From Chromobotia macracanthus (taxonomy: Eukaryota; Chordata; Actinopteri; Cypriniformes; Botiidae), in assembly GCA_036877525.1 (NCBI GenBank), contig JAZGTH010000007.1, forward strand, positions 2,219,501 to 2,283,500: 64,000 bases of DNA, in the 5' to 3' direction. The position numbers and the translations under genes were made by a program. Of this stretch, positions 10,377-24,800 are shown piece after piece (the first letter of the stretch is position 1; every line of letters begins with the position of its first letter). The notes under the pieces are model-generated. The model was not told the origin of the DNA. It saw only the letters and a program-made list of their open reading frames with translations, and made no database searches.

Positions 10377-11945
10377 TTATAACAAAAGCAGGTAGAGCAG
10401 CCACAGGAAAAAACACAGAGTGCCAAAGCAGGTGTACCAGTCCAGCTTGAGAACATCTAATTCAGGGCTGTTGTTACCTTTGACCTGTAGCATTGAGCTG
10501 GAGGTGACAGTACCAGCTGAGTTAGAAGCAGTAACCACATACTGCCCAGAGTCTGTCACTGCAGTGCTCTGAATGTACAAAGCATGCTTGCCTTCTTTAT
10601 GGGACAGTTTTATGTGCTCATCATTGGCCAGTGTGTGTCCATTCTTGAACCTGAAGCAAAGAGTGAATTGTTGTGTCACACTCTCACACCACAGCAAAAA
10701 ATATATATTAATAAACACCCAGGGAAAGATTAGGAGTAATTGTATAGCAGAAGATTTTACAGATGTTAAAGAATAAAGTTAACATGAAAAGTTAAAGAAT
10801 GAAGTTAACGTTAAAGTATGGATTTAGATGTTAGTATAAATGGAATTTACGAATCAATTATGAATTAATGGAATTTCAGATCAAAATTAATGGGATAAAG
10901 TTTCTCAAAAAACTTGCTTCATGCACTCAGAAAAAAAATATAAATGTGTTACTGTATAACTGTATATTTCTCTTTTATGATCTGATTATGGAATAGTACG
11001 TTTCATGTAATCAGAAAATAGCATGTATTTAGATATAACAGTACATATAATGACATTATCAAAGACCGTTACAGTTTATGGATCAAGTTTGTTATAAGCT
11101 ACCCACCAGGTTAATGTAGGCTCAGGGAATCCAGTGACTTCCACTTCCAGGGTCACCGGAGAGCCCTCCATTACCGTGGCATTAGACAAGGATTTGGAGA
11201 AGTTAGGGCCAGAGCCGGCTGCCGGGTTGCCCATAACCTTTCTTGAAGATGCCCGTCTGATCTCCTCTCGGACGGCTGTGGGCCTGCAGATATCCGAGTT
11301 CGGCTCTGTGGTTAATGGGGTTGGGTTAACATGCGTGTTATTGGGTCGAGTGCTGGGGCATTGACCCGTACTGGAATCATGCACACACTGTTGCATTTCT
11401 GTGTGACTTTCATGCACTGAATAAACAGTTTCAAGGCATTCAGTTAGGCTGCCTGGTGGGTTGCCCAATTTGCTCTTTAATATGCTGGAGAGGGTGTTTG
11501 ATACGAGACTGGGAGCAGGAACCATAAGAGGGCTTTGAATAAAAGACGATGATTCTGCTCTGAACCTGGAACCCACACCAGTTGTGGGAGATGGGTAGCT
11601 CTCAGCCTGGCTGGACGTCCACTCTCGCCTCTGGTGGACAGTGTCCCCATGTTGGGAGTGAGACTGGTGGCTATACTGGTTAACGCGAAGGCTGTGAGAG
11701 CTGACACAATAACTATCATCCAGGTCATTTTCCGATTGAATAATGTTGGATTCAGGGGTCTCAGATAATGGAGGCAGGGAGATGTCGTCTGGGGAGGTGC
11801 ATTCGTATTCATCATTGGACAGCGATTCCTCTGTAAGATGGTCAGGGTGGAGGTCACCCTCAGGCACACTTCCTGCTGGAGCTGCTGCTGGTTCTGGTGT
11901 TGCATGGGGCAAAAATTCCTCCTCTAGAGAATGATGACCTGCGGT
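10377..11945 (-). CDS. ccdc141: CCDC141 C-terminal exons: acidic motif, Ig domain, membrane tail
   Basis: Exon 11107-11945 carries DEYECTSPDDISLPPL, then a variable region, then the first half of an I-set Ig domain (GPNFSKSLSNATVMEGSPV through FPEPTLTW). The codon for the core Trp is split by the intron (TG/G). Exon 10377-10650 completes the fold (FKNGHTLANDEHIKLSHKEG, DSGQYVVTASNSAGTV). It then reads through a donor-like G/GTAACA into LDWYTCFGTLCFFLWLLYLL, one hydrophobic helix ending at the stop. That gives a tail-anchored form with the bulk in the cytosol; the mammalian protein also ends in a hydrophobic segment. Confidence 0.92.
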
Positions 11946-14900
11946 CTATAGGAATAAAACACACACAAAAAAAGAAAACAAAGTTTCTTAATTAGTATAA
12001 ATAGTGCTTGTGTTGTAGCCTAGTCATACAATTTTAGTTAAACTATTTCTATAATTGGTCTGATCACCCAAGCTGGTAAAATGGCATAATAAAATGTTCT
12101 AGTTCACACTAGATCAATGTTTCTCAACCAGGGGGCCTCAGCTTCCAACGAGGGCTCAAGATTTAAGTCTTTGGTTTATAACCAGTGTTTGGTTATTTCA
12201 GTAATGAATATACGTCTTTCTAGTTGTGCCAAGTTTTGCAATGTTTTATTATTAGGTAGAAATTGTGAGTGGGGAGCCCTCAAATATTGTTGTAGACAGT
12301 GGGCGGGGGGGGGGCCCTTAAAGTCAAAAAGGTTGAGATCCACTGCACTAGCTGAAACATATTTACATAAAAATTAGATTTAAAAAGTGGTCAAATCGGG
12401 AGTCATGTTGAGAGCTGTCAATGAGCTGTTAACATTCTATATTGTGTTTTCTAGAATGTCGAAGGAGGCTCACCTTGAAATCTGACAGAAGAGGTTTACT
12501 AAAGCCTTTATACTTTTCCTCAGAGTTGACCCTCTGAGTAGAGGGCTGTTTATCTGCACCCTGCAACTCTTTTTGAATGTCTCTGTGGCCAGGTCGGGAT
12601 AGGCCCGGATCTCGTGGAGGTGGAGGGGGAGGTGGGCTTTCTTGAGAATCTCTCTTGGTTTGCTGCAGAGTGCAGCTCTTCTTATCTCGCTCTGCAGGGG
12701 AGTGGCTCACATTAACAGTGTGTGTGTGAGAGAAGGAGGTGTGCATCTCCTCTCTCTTCTCCACAGTAGATTTGCTTGTGATGGTTTCCATCTTGCTGGT
12801 CTTGGAAAACGCCTCTTGGGTGTAAAATCTAGTCTCCGACAACTTTTGATGTTCTGGATGAGGTCTGTCAGGCAAATCGTGGCTTCGTGTCTTGCGTAAC
12901 TGAGGTTTCTTGTTGATAGGTATCTCTTTAGTGCAGTGGGGGCCGGTCATCTCAGGTGTATGTCCACTTTCTTTCTGCTCAGGCTGTAAACATATACAAG
13001 TACATGAATATTTATATAAATATATAAATTATAAACAAAAAAATTTACAATTGCAAGTTAAAGCATTATTTATGCTTACTGTATCAATGGTGTCCCGTTT
13101 ATTGTTGTCTTCAGGGGTCTGAGGCTGTTTCATGGTCTGTAACTATAGAAATGATAAATAAAAAATAATTACGTTGACAAAGTAAAGTATAATGACATCA
13201 CCAGTCAAAAGGTTGGATACCCCAACTCATGCTTTACTCATTCACATATTAAATAAAAGTAAAATCAAATGATTTTACATAGTGTTATGCAGTGACCAAA
13301 AACTGTTGTTTTCACTTCTAAAGTGGACACCTTTTGTCTAGAGTAAAGCTCTGTACACTGGACTTCACTACACTGGACTCTCTCGACCAACTTCATGAGG
13401 GGCATCATGGGACGCTTTTGAAAGTGTTGAAGTTCTTATGAATGCTACTCAGCCATTCACAATTAAAACAAATACATGAATTTGTAAATATTTACAAAAA
13501 TAATTTCAAACATGTAACATGACAGACAAAGTATCCAACTGGGTTTGACATGTTCAGGGTTGTCATCTTCACCTGTAGCTTGGCCTCAAGGTCCAGCAGT
13601 CCATTTGACAGTTCTTTAATGGATTCCACAATTTCATGATGCTTGTTGACTGTTTTCTCCATGTATTTTTTCCCTTCTTCAGCACCTATATTAAAAACAT
13701 CCGTCACATGCTCTATAGGTGAGGGGTGACCAACAATACAACAACAAGTACCCAAAACATTTTTAACAATCACACAAACTAACTTAATTTCTCACCATGT
13801 AACCGCACTGCCAGCTCTGTGATCTGGCTAATTCTCTCCTCTTGCTGTGGTATTGTGGGCCACATAAATTTTTCAAACTGTTTGTAGAGACTGCTGACTG
13901 CTTCCTTAGTTTTACACTGAGATGAATATTTACCCACACGCACAATTGTGGAGCTTGCTTCGTCACACCAGAACTGATACTGTATTTAAAATAAAAGGTG
14001 GATAAAGGAGAGATTAACTTCAGTGACTATTTTTAACCACCTTACTGTCATACATCTTAGAAGCCATAAGTGAAAGTAATATTATTATGCTACAGGTTCC
14101 TTTTGCGCTTTAATTATTAGCGCAGCATTATCATTACTTTAAAATATTTGAAAGAAAATAGAAGCACACTTAGCTATAATAAACATATTTAAATGCCTAC
14201 AATTTTCTAAGCAGTTTTAAGGAAATCAGGATTAAGATATTATGTGACTGAATTTTGATAGTAGCTCTATTGTTATCTCAGTAGATGTTTCTAATGCACC
14301 CCACCTCCTCCAACGCTTGCTGGAGCTTCACATTCATGTCCAGGTTTTGTTTGTACTCCTCCACCGTCCTGTCAAAGTCGCCCACCTGTCTCTGCAGCTC
14401 ATTTGAGGCATCCTCAATCTCTCGGAGACTGTTGCCAATTAAATGCTTCTCACAGCTGCTGGATACCTTCTGAGTAAAGGCCTGCAGCTTCTTCTTTAAA
14501 ACCTGGAACAGAAATGTGGATAGTAATTAATATTGACAAGACTTTAGCATGGGGAACACGTATATATTCATAATTAACTTTACATACTCACTGTTATAAA
14601 ATACTGAGTTAGGTAGTTATTGTGTTTAGATGTAGGTATGGGGCAGGATTAAGGGATGTACAATATGGTCATGCAGAATAAGGCAATAATAAGTACTAAT
14701 AACTTACTGCCAATATACAAGCCCCAGTCCCAATACTAAAGTGTTACCTTAATAGTTTATACATATGTACATTATAAAATACTTTTACAATACTTTTTAC
14801 TTTTACATAATAGTAAAAGGGAAGAGATCTCCTGCAGGCATAAGTTGAGAAAATTCATTATTTGGTCACTGCTGATTAAAAGATTATTTTCTTACCTGTA

Positions 14901-17900
14901 GCTTTTCAATGTATATCTCAATTTGCTGGATCTGATTTTTCACAGCTTTTAGGTTTCTTGATTTCTCATTTTTCTTCATGTAGTTGAATTTCAAATTATT
15001 GAATTTCTTCTTGAGATCTTTGAAGGACTCTCTCAGCTACAATAAAGCATTTAGGAAAATGTAAAATGAATAAAAGAAAATGCTTCAAGGAAATGTCCTA
15101 AAGTAGTCTGAAGTAAAATTAAATGTGTTCCATTGAAGACCTAAATGTTTAATTCAAAGAATCATTTAAAATGAGGTCCTAAATTTCAATCTTTTACTTG
15201 GACGAAAGACTTGGAATAAAACACAAAAGTTCTTGACAGTAGTTTTGACAGATGAGGTCACTATGAACTGTTCGTGCATGGAAAAGAGATGCATAAACAT
15301 TCTTCAAAACTCCATTTGTGTTTTACAAATGCACACACAAACAAGAGTTCACAGGTTAATGATAATGAGCAAATACTACGTACTTCTTAAAAAACATCAC
15401 AACAAATAAAGTTATCCTCTTTTAAATGATGGTATGTATTACCAAACATCTCATAGATTAGGTGTGCATGGATGTGAAGAGTCTCTCTAACGAGAGACAG
15501 AGGGGTTCGACTGAGTCCAGAGGGATTATTTTAGAAGGCTTAATGATTGGACCAGTGGGTGATTTATAGCGCAGATCCATTTCTGTCCTGCCTGTTGGGC
15601 TTTTGCAATGGTGTCGGGTCTCTTAATGACAGGCTCAAATGTCGCCCCTAAGACAGCTGCAGCCCAGCCTTTAGTACTAGTTATAGAGCTCTCATAACTG
15701 CCTTACTGGATTTTTCCAACAGAGGGCTGTAGAGGGGGTTCCTACTGCAGACCAGAGAGAAGTATGGGCCCAGTGGGAGGTCAGAGACCAAACATATGGC
15801 TAGTGTTGCCTGATCTTGCTAGAAAAACAAGTAGTCTGGGGTGACTAAGCAAGCAAGTGACGGACTTGTGTATGGACTTACATAGCATTTGCCAGAGGAG
15901 GATGTTACCCCAGCTAAGCCCTCTTAAAGTTTTCCCCCTCAATTTATTCTTCTATGGACACCAAAGCACTAGTAAGCTCAAATATGTTACTATATTCTAA
16001 AAATAAGCCCCAAAACTGCAATTGCTGATGTTTCTAAGCCACTTTGACAAAACAAGCCTAAGTCACTTATAAGTAGACGTGGCAACACTATATGACTTTC
16101 ACAAGGCTTAATGGTAACTGTGATCACCCAAACAACTTTCTCAAATTGTGCTTGGTTAACATTTACCGTAGTCTTACCACAGCTGTGGCCTTGTGACCCA
16201 GAACGAGTTGTGCTGCATACTAAACTGAACATTTTCACAGCATGATAAAGCTCAGTTTTTATGTTGTTGTACATTTAGTGTCACTGTTGAATAATAAGTG
16301 TCAAAGCTGCCTAAACTTGCCACCAAGATTTAAGAAAGTTTACTTTTCATAACCAACTCATTTTAAAATACAAACCAGCCAATGGGGCTACATGTCCACC
16401 TATAGCCATGCACATATATACAGTTATATACAGCAGCATATAAAAGTTTTTTAAGTGGTAGACAGCAGCAGTGAATTTGAGAGATAGAGTCACTCCTACA
16501 GACGAACAGCAGCAACTGTCCAAGCTCAAATGTCAGATTGTTTACTCATGCATATTTACGAATGGGCGGAGCTTAGAACGGCACGACAGGCAACATACGG
16601 CAACTCATATGAACATTAATTCACAAATTATGCGGAGTCATGCCCCATGTAATTTAACTGTAAACTGTGCATTTCTATCGAAAATATGTTCATGTTCTGA
16701 AAAACAATGTTTAAAAAAACCCAATGCAATCTTTTATAAGATCATCATTATATCCTAAATGCATTTTGTTCACTTATCTACACATATCCCTGTCCATACA
16801 TTTTCAATTACAAAAGCAGTTTTTAAACTTAATTCTCCCTTCCACATGCTACAGTCATTTAACTTAAAGGCTTGCCAATGTTACATAAACGCACCAATTA
16901 CAATTTAATTGTGGCTCCTGGATAGAGTTAATTAAAAAATTCTCAAATAAGCCAGAACTTTGACAGACCCGCTTGTGCCAGACACTGTACTGAATTTAAG
17001 TACAGCTACTTTTAGAAATTTTCTTTCCTCACACTATTTAAGTCTCACAGCAGTCATGCATCAAAATAGCATGGCATCTCATGACATAGGTGACTTAGAT
17101 ATCTGTTTAAGAAGCTTTACATTCTCCATCTACAGGAGAAATAAATAACTTAGGTTATAGAACACCGGTGTACTTACAGAATAGCATAAGCTTCATGTGT
17201 TTAATGCGATCCACATATACTTGTATGTTTTTTATATAAATTCTTCTCTTAAAGAGAGATCATTTGACCATACTGTTTTGATCCATTCATTTATTGTGAT
17301 TACTGTTTTATGCTTTATGATTTCATGCCAATCAACATGGTTTACAAAAACGTGCAATGTGCTACATTATGAAGTTCTTTATTTCATTATAAAGTTCTTG
17401 TGGATTAATGTCCACTAGAGGGAGACACAGTTCATCATTGTTTTGTTGTTGTCACGAAGTCCTGAAAGCATTGTATTGAGAATCCATGCTTGGCAGGTAG
17501 TTTTGTATGATGGTGCCTCTTACATAAGTTTAAATATTACTTTATTTGCCAATTATGTGGAATTACCAATTAAAAACTGACTGTCCATTGTTTCCTTCTT
17601 ACACACCAATCTGAAACATGAATCAAATATATTAGTAAGTATAGATTAGAAAACACCATGACGACATCATGAAACCATGTATCTTCTGTAAGTGTCCATG
17701 TAAGGAAACCTATCTGATGTTTTGGGGGGTGAGCGGTAAATGTGTGATATGGCTGGAATTCTTCATCTTATCAGAAGTGATAAGAACAAATGGCAGAATC
17801 CCTCAGCACAGAGACAAACCTTGTCAACAGACTAAATTTAACAAGGACAGTCAAGCTATAAATAATTCAGTGAGAGAAACAACGAGAGTGGGACAGAAAA

Positions 17901-18774
17901 GCCAAGCACATGTGTTACTGAGCCCTGGATCTGTGGGCAGGATAATTAGCTAGGAATCTTTAAGAATAACAACAAACATCAGAGCTGGCCTAAAATCATT
18001 TGAATTATAGTTAAAGGTGCATTCCCAGCTAACAGGGAATGTTCTCAGAACATTGTCTAATGTTATCAAAAGCGTTCTTGCAGTAATGTTAGTTACTGAA
18101 CGTAATCATATATCAAATACATTATTCTTAAATTGTTAGTGGGATGCTTTAATGTTACAGAAAAATTAAACAATGTTCTTAAAATAATGCTATAGTGTCT
18201 AGTCAAACTATAACTAGTCAAACATCTAAAAACTTGACATTTTAAACATTCCTAGAACTTTCAAATTAACATTTTTAATGTTTGTCTTATTAAATGGAAA
18301 CATTAAGGAAAATGTTCATACAACCTAAAATTAGCTGTGTATCATGAGGATATCCTTGAACATTTGAAACCTTTGAACATCATCTGGATGGGCCAAGACC
18401 ATAGATGTCAGAGAAAACTAAATCAAACCAAATGATGAATCCAAACATTGCAGTGACAATAGCAAATAAACATCATTTAGGTGTTTAATTCCAGGGTCTT
18501 TCCTGAATTGCGATTCATCTGATTGTTGTGAACTGACACACAGACAACACTCACCTCTGTGATCTCTTCCTTATAGAGGCAGTAGTGGACGTTGCTCAGT
18601 AAACTCTCTTCACACTTGTTAGCCTCAGTGATCCGGTCAGCGCTTCCTCTCTCCAACTTCTCCATTTTCTCATGTAGCCGCTGCACTGACAACACCAGCA
18701 CATGCTGGAGCAGGAAAATAGGAGAAGAGGAGGAAAGGTCAATGGTCATTTGTGGTACTCTCTATCTCTCTCTA

Positions 18775-18834
<60 letters not shown>

Positions 18835-21800
18835 TGCATGGCACAGAATACAGAATGCATGGCACAAAGTATGAGAAGCAATAAGAATAAGAACAAACAG
18901 TTCGCACCGACTGCTGCACAGAGCTGGTTATGTCAGCACCCAGCGAGAGAGCAAGCTTGTACAGATGCTGAACATGTTTCTGTCTCTCTTGATGCCGCAT
19001 CAGCTGAGTTCTGGCCTGGCTGGAGTCATTAAACACAGTCACTGGTTCTGCCTTTAATACGTTATCCAGCTAGAGGAAAAAGAACAGTAAAGGAATCAAT
19101 CATCTGTCTTATTTTAGGGCAAAATTTTTTTTTTTCTTTGTTTCTCTCCCAATGTTCTTTGATTTGTGCTTCTCAATCTCTCATATCCAGATAAAACCCA
19201 GAGTTATGCTCAGTATTTATGTCAGTTACCAGTAAGTTTGGACATCCTTGACCTGATGACTTAGGCTTAAACATAGGCTTATACTTAAAAAAAGTTTCAC
19301 AGAAAAACATAAAACACAAAATATGTTTAATTTAATTAGTTTTACTTTATAGTTTTGATCACTTTCTTTTCATTCTGTACAACAGTTTTGATAGAAAACC
19401 ACATCATTCTAATTTTAAAGTCTATTACAAAACTTTAGTATAGTATATATTAAACTGATCTGGAGGAAATGGAACTTCACCTCCTGATAAAGCTGATGGA
19501 ATTTGACGGCCATGCTGAGAATGGTTTCATACTCTCTCATCTTATCTCTGACGCGCTGATGTAGCTGTAGAAGCTCTGATACTCTCTCGTTCTTCTCTTT
19601 GACTGGTATTCCCTTCAATGCAAGCAGCTCAGAGGTCTTAACCAAGAATTCCACCTCTGCATTTAGTTGCTGTAAGGTTTTCAACAGTGAGGTTAGTTGT
19701 AAAACAGCTAAAATCATGGATCATGAGATTATCACTGAGACAACAAAAAACTAACCAGGAACTCTGGCTTTGCAGAGCTGAAGTTCTCTTGCAGCTTAGA
19801 CACAGTTTGAGGATCACCTCCCAGATCAACTTTTGATGCTGGAGCAAAAATATCCTCCATTGCCTTTAAGTCAAGAAGAACCTGCGGGAAATTAACAAAA
19901 AACGTAGGGTTTTAGACAAAGTTTGACTCCTAATTTTATTGGACGCAATCAGATGATCAGTTTTCAAATATTCTAATTTGGAATATACCTGGAACATACA
20001 TTTGCTAAGTAAATAAGGTTGATTTCATGGTGTCTTTAATGTTTGTACTGAGTGAAATTACCTTTTTGATCTGATCCTTAAATTTTTTCCACTGCTTCTT
20101 CACAGATTTTATGTGACTATAATGAAGTTGCCAAGATGTCCACAGGTCTGCTAACTCCAATTTTTTCTTGGTCAGAGTCTCCATATATTTTTCTACAACA
20201 TGTCCTGCTGCTTTGACATTTAGATTCAGGCTGCCACTAACCTACAATTAGTATGAATCACAAGAGTATTAGGTTCTAAACTCCAAGGTTAACTCCATGA
20301 GGCACTTCCACAGGCAAAGATCATCAGTTATTGAGCTTGCATCATAATGTGCTCCAAAGTTTCCTACCATGTTAGAGGAGTTGATGAAATTGTTGCCCAG
20401 GTCCTGCATGGTAAAAAACTTCTGCAGCAGAGTCTGCCACTTAGCATCCAACGTGTCTTTCACAGATGCTTCTGCCCCTTCATTTTCCTCATCTTCTTCT
20501 GGCTTGTTCTTGTAGCACTCCTGCAACGTCCTCATCTGCTCCTCAACCTGTACCATGACATACATATCTTTATTGAAGTAACACAACATAAAATTTGTCT
20601 TAATCTAAACGCGTAAGTACTTCAATAAACAGCACCTCATTAACAGAGCACAAGAAGTCGACGTAGGGTCTGAGGCTCTCCACGTGTGTTGAAATGTTCC
20701 TGACAAGTGTTCTCATCTCCTCTGCCAGGAACGAGGCTTTGTTGGACAACTCGACTGTCTCCGAGGATTCCAGCCCCTGAAGCTCTTTTATAAAACCAGC
20801 TATAGCCTCTGATTCTCTCATAACATCCTGCAGGATTCAAGATAAGATATGCATCCTTTAATCCTGCACTTGCGCTAACATCATGCCACTTTAACCAACA
20901 TTTCACAGGTTGTATAAAACGGTAGAATTATATCATTTGCTTTGAACATTCTGCTTTATATTGTGTTCTGAAGCAAGTATAACCATGGACTCACCTGAGA
21001 CTGTGAGAGGAGCTCAACATGTTTGTTAAGGGTGTCCTCTGCCTCAGTTAATGTTGACCCAGGCTCTGTATTAGCTGAGAGAACACTGTGGCTTCTCTTA
21101 ATCCAGCTGGAAACCTGACAGACGCAGAAGTTTGAGAAATCATGGGTCAAATCAAGTGAGTTAAAAAATAAATTGACACCATAGTGTAGGTTATTGTGTA
21201 TTAAGGAAGCCTCAATCATTTGTACTGTATGAACAAACTGAAATCAGGCACATTTATCTGCATATAACTATTATAACTAATCTAATGTTGCCAGAATGCA
21301 GAAAGCATCAAACTTCAAAACTTAACACAACATTTCAGGTCTCATTTCAGCCCAAAATATATACCATATAAATCATATTTTGTATAAGAAAATAAAGCCT
21401 GTTTAGGATAATTAGGATTCCCTAACACCAAGTATAGAAAAAAAACACTTTTTCTTTACCTTTTCTACAAGCTCTTCGAATGAGGACACCACCTGCTGTC
21501 TTTTGTCTGTTAGCTTCCGGTGGCCGTGACACTCATGGTTCAGCTGCTCCGCCCTTTCTTTGATGTATCCCAGCATCCTTTGCAGCCCTCCAACACTAAC
21601 AAACACACATACAAGTTTGTACAGCTGTCTTTGTAGGGACTTTCCATAGACATGATGACTTTTATACCTACAAGCTATATGCACTATCCCCTAACCCTCA
21701 CAGAACTTTATTGCATATTGCATCTACAAATAAGCATCATTTAGTTAATTTCCCTCATGGGGACTGCTGGCTGGCCTCCACATTTTGGGACATTTGGTCC

Positions 21801-24800
21801 CCACAATGGTAGAAAAACAAGAACACAAACTGTGGATGCCTGATATTGAACAGAGTGTAACAATGCTTTTATCTCTCCACTCAGAACCTGGTTTTGGGAA
21901 ATCTGCTGTGATAAGGTTTATTTTTTAACACACTGTAGAGTCTGTTTTTTGTCATCTCACCTTTGTGGGCTCAGTGTCTGTAGTAACAGCTGAGCTCTCT
22001 GAAGGGGCTCTGTAGAGGCTTCTTTTATATTGCATGAAAACTCTTCGTGCTTCTTGGCTAACTCAGGTAACGGCAGAGATTTAGTCTTCAGCTCCTTAAT
22101 AGCAACCTCTATGCTCCCCAGCACCTCAAATGCCTGAAATGAAATATATGTTGCCATAAAATCCTGTGTATTTAAAATGCCCGAGTCACAATTTATAAAC
22201 CTTATGACATCAAATCTAGAGTTTTGTGGCTTTTCTGAGGCCAACTGAAAATCACCCCTTAAATAAATTTAAGTACATCTTTGTCAAAATATAAATAAAT
22301 AACCAACATGGACATTCTAAGAAGAACATGGATGTCCTACTAGGCAGGTGAACCAAAGGCACACTCATAATAAGCACTGAATAAAACACCACTAGGGGGC
22401 AGTGCATCCACCAAAAATAACATCTTGGTCACTAGCATACGGTAAGAAGATATACAGTACAGCTGCTTGAAGTGTTTACAAGGAGAGATTACAGGAGAGA
22501 ACTACATTGAGGGCTCAAGTAGTTCAGTTAAGTGAAATGCTACTGCACTGCATACTTTATTAGCGCTCCTGTAAAAGGCATTGCTGTCCTGCAGATGAGA
22601 CAGGCATGTCATCATCAGGCTGGAGAACCTCTCGTACGTGGCTTTGAGTTTCTCTCTCTTCTCCGACAAGTGCTGTAGGTCTGAGCGATCTTGCACGGAG
22701 AGCAGTTCAGACGCCCGCTGTAGTAACCTTTCCACCAGCACGCCCCAGTCCTAGAAGATTTGAAACAATGTGGCAACCAAACAGGCTTCACATGTTCGCT
22801 AGCTCAGATGAGTTGTGTGTTGGTGGTCCAATGTTTACGTAAGACAGTCATCACATACCTTGGCCTTCTGTTCAAACTCTTTGTATTCTTGAAGTAAGCC
22901 TTCGTTTTCTGATAGAGATGAACCCAGCTGAGTGTTTTCCAAGCACAAACTCTTTTCCTTAAACCATCGTGTTACCTATAAAAGAACACAGTTTAATATA
23001 CGGTACACTTACAGAGACCAAAAGTGAAAATTATTAGTGAAAACTAATTTGCATTATTACATACAAATTATGCTGACAAAATTTGTTAAATAAATAATGG
23101 AATTTAATGATTTACAAACCTGTTTCAGCAATTTAATGTTTATAATTTACAGCATAATTAATTACTTTTTATAGAAACAATCTCAAGCTAATGTTTATGA
23201 TGTGAAACACTGCTGAATCATTGTCCTTTAATGGGAGCAGTAAGTGGTTTTACACAGAGCTCATATCAAGAGAAAGCATGTGCCCTCTCAGCATGCTAAG
23301 TATGTTGGCCAGTTATTTTAGTTCAACATTTTTATAAAGGCTGACGGTCATCAGCGTGTCTCTGCAGAGCGACTGTGAACTTTCACCGTGTGAGAGTTTG
23401 TAAAATATAAAGTGCCATAACATACACAAATTGTGATTTCCATTATATACAGTAAGTCCCTCAAATGTCATATAGTATTTCATTAGTAATCTATTAAATA
23501 TATAATGGCAGTGAAGTTATTTACAGAGTTCTCTGAAGCACTTGGCATAGAACCCATATTGCTACTTTACTTCTAGGACTGAAAGCAGTTTTTAAGGAGT
23601 GCTTTCTGGAGAAGCACCAGACACTTCTCTGATTTTTATCTTGTCATCATATGGAGGGTTTCACAGGCTTCAGCGACAATTAATTTTAGGTTGTAAGAAT
23701 GTTCTGTAATGTTTCCGTTAAATGACAAAAAGTTAAAAATGTTTTGAAAGTTTTAGGTTTCCATTCTATTTCCAGGTGTGTTAAATGTTGTATGTTATTA
23801 TCTGGTTATAAGAACATTATTCTAACTTTTTTTTATTCTGTGATGCATTTAAAATGTTCCACTAACTAAGAATAATGTTTTTGATGTATGATATATAATG
23901 CTAGAAAAATATTGTACAAATGTTACTGAAAGAGCGTTGCCTGTTTGCTGGGGCTCTGCTAAATTTTTAGAAATAACTTACAGAGCCTCTTAGGTTTTTC
24001 TGTTGGCAGCATTATCTCAATTTACATGCATGCGAAAAGATCATTTACATAGAAATCTCAATGTATAAAATCATCAAAAAAGTGGCTAGTTTAATTCTAA
24101 AGCAAAGAAACTTCTTATGATATAAGCTATACTATTAATTTATAGTAAGCTATACTACAAATTAATTTGTTACCAAAGTGTCTTACTTCCTCTTCCTGTT
24201 GCTCCCATTGGTGAACGTTTTGGATGATGTCCAGCTCATGCTGTTGCTTTCTCATGCGAAGGTCCACTTGCCTGCGTCTGTCCTGCAAAATCTCCATTAA
24301 ACCTTCAACCTTTCTGAAGCTGGTCCAGGCCCCGTGAGAAGCCCGGTCATACTGCAGGGCCTGTTCAGTCTGGAACTCCTTCAAAAACTCTAGCAGCTCA
24401 TGACTTTTATTCAGTACCAGCATTGACTTCTCCAACATTCCTGGAGGCAGAGTGCAGGACTCAAAACACGCTGATGTTTCTATTGTTTGTTATTTTTGAC
24501 AACACACAAAACTACATTGACACAATTTGATGTGTCAAATTATGTGTGTAATTGTGTGTATATCTTAAATACACTGAAAGTCACTTTGGATATATTTGTA
24601 AAGTTCTCACCTCGTCTAATAGTGCTGTGTCTCTGAAACACTTCATTCATGTGGTCTGCAGAAGTTAGTTGCTGGTCAACACTCTGAAAATCTTCTGCTT
24701 CGTCTATTTTAATGGCAAACTGAAAAATAAAATAAGTGGTAACACCTTAAAATAATGTTTAATTCGTTAACATTAGTTAACTACAATGAACAACAATTCT

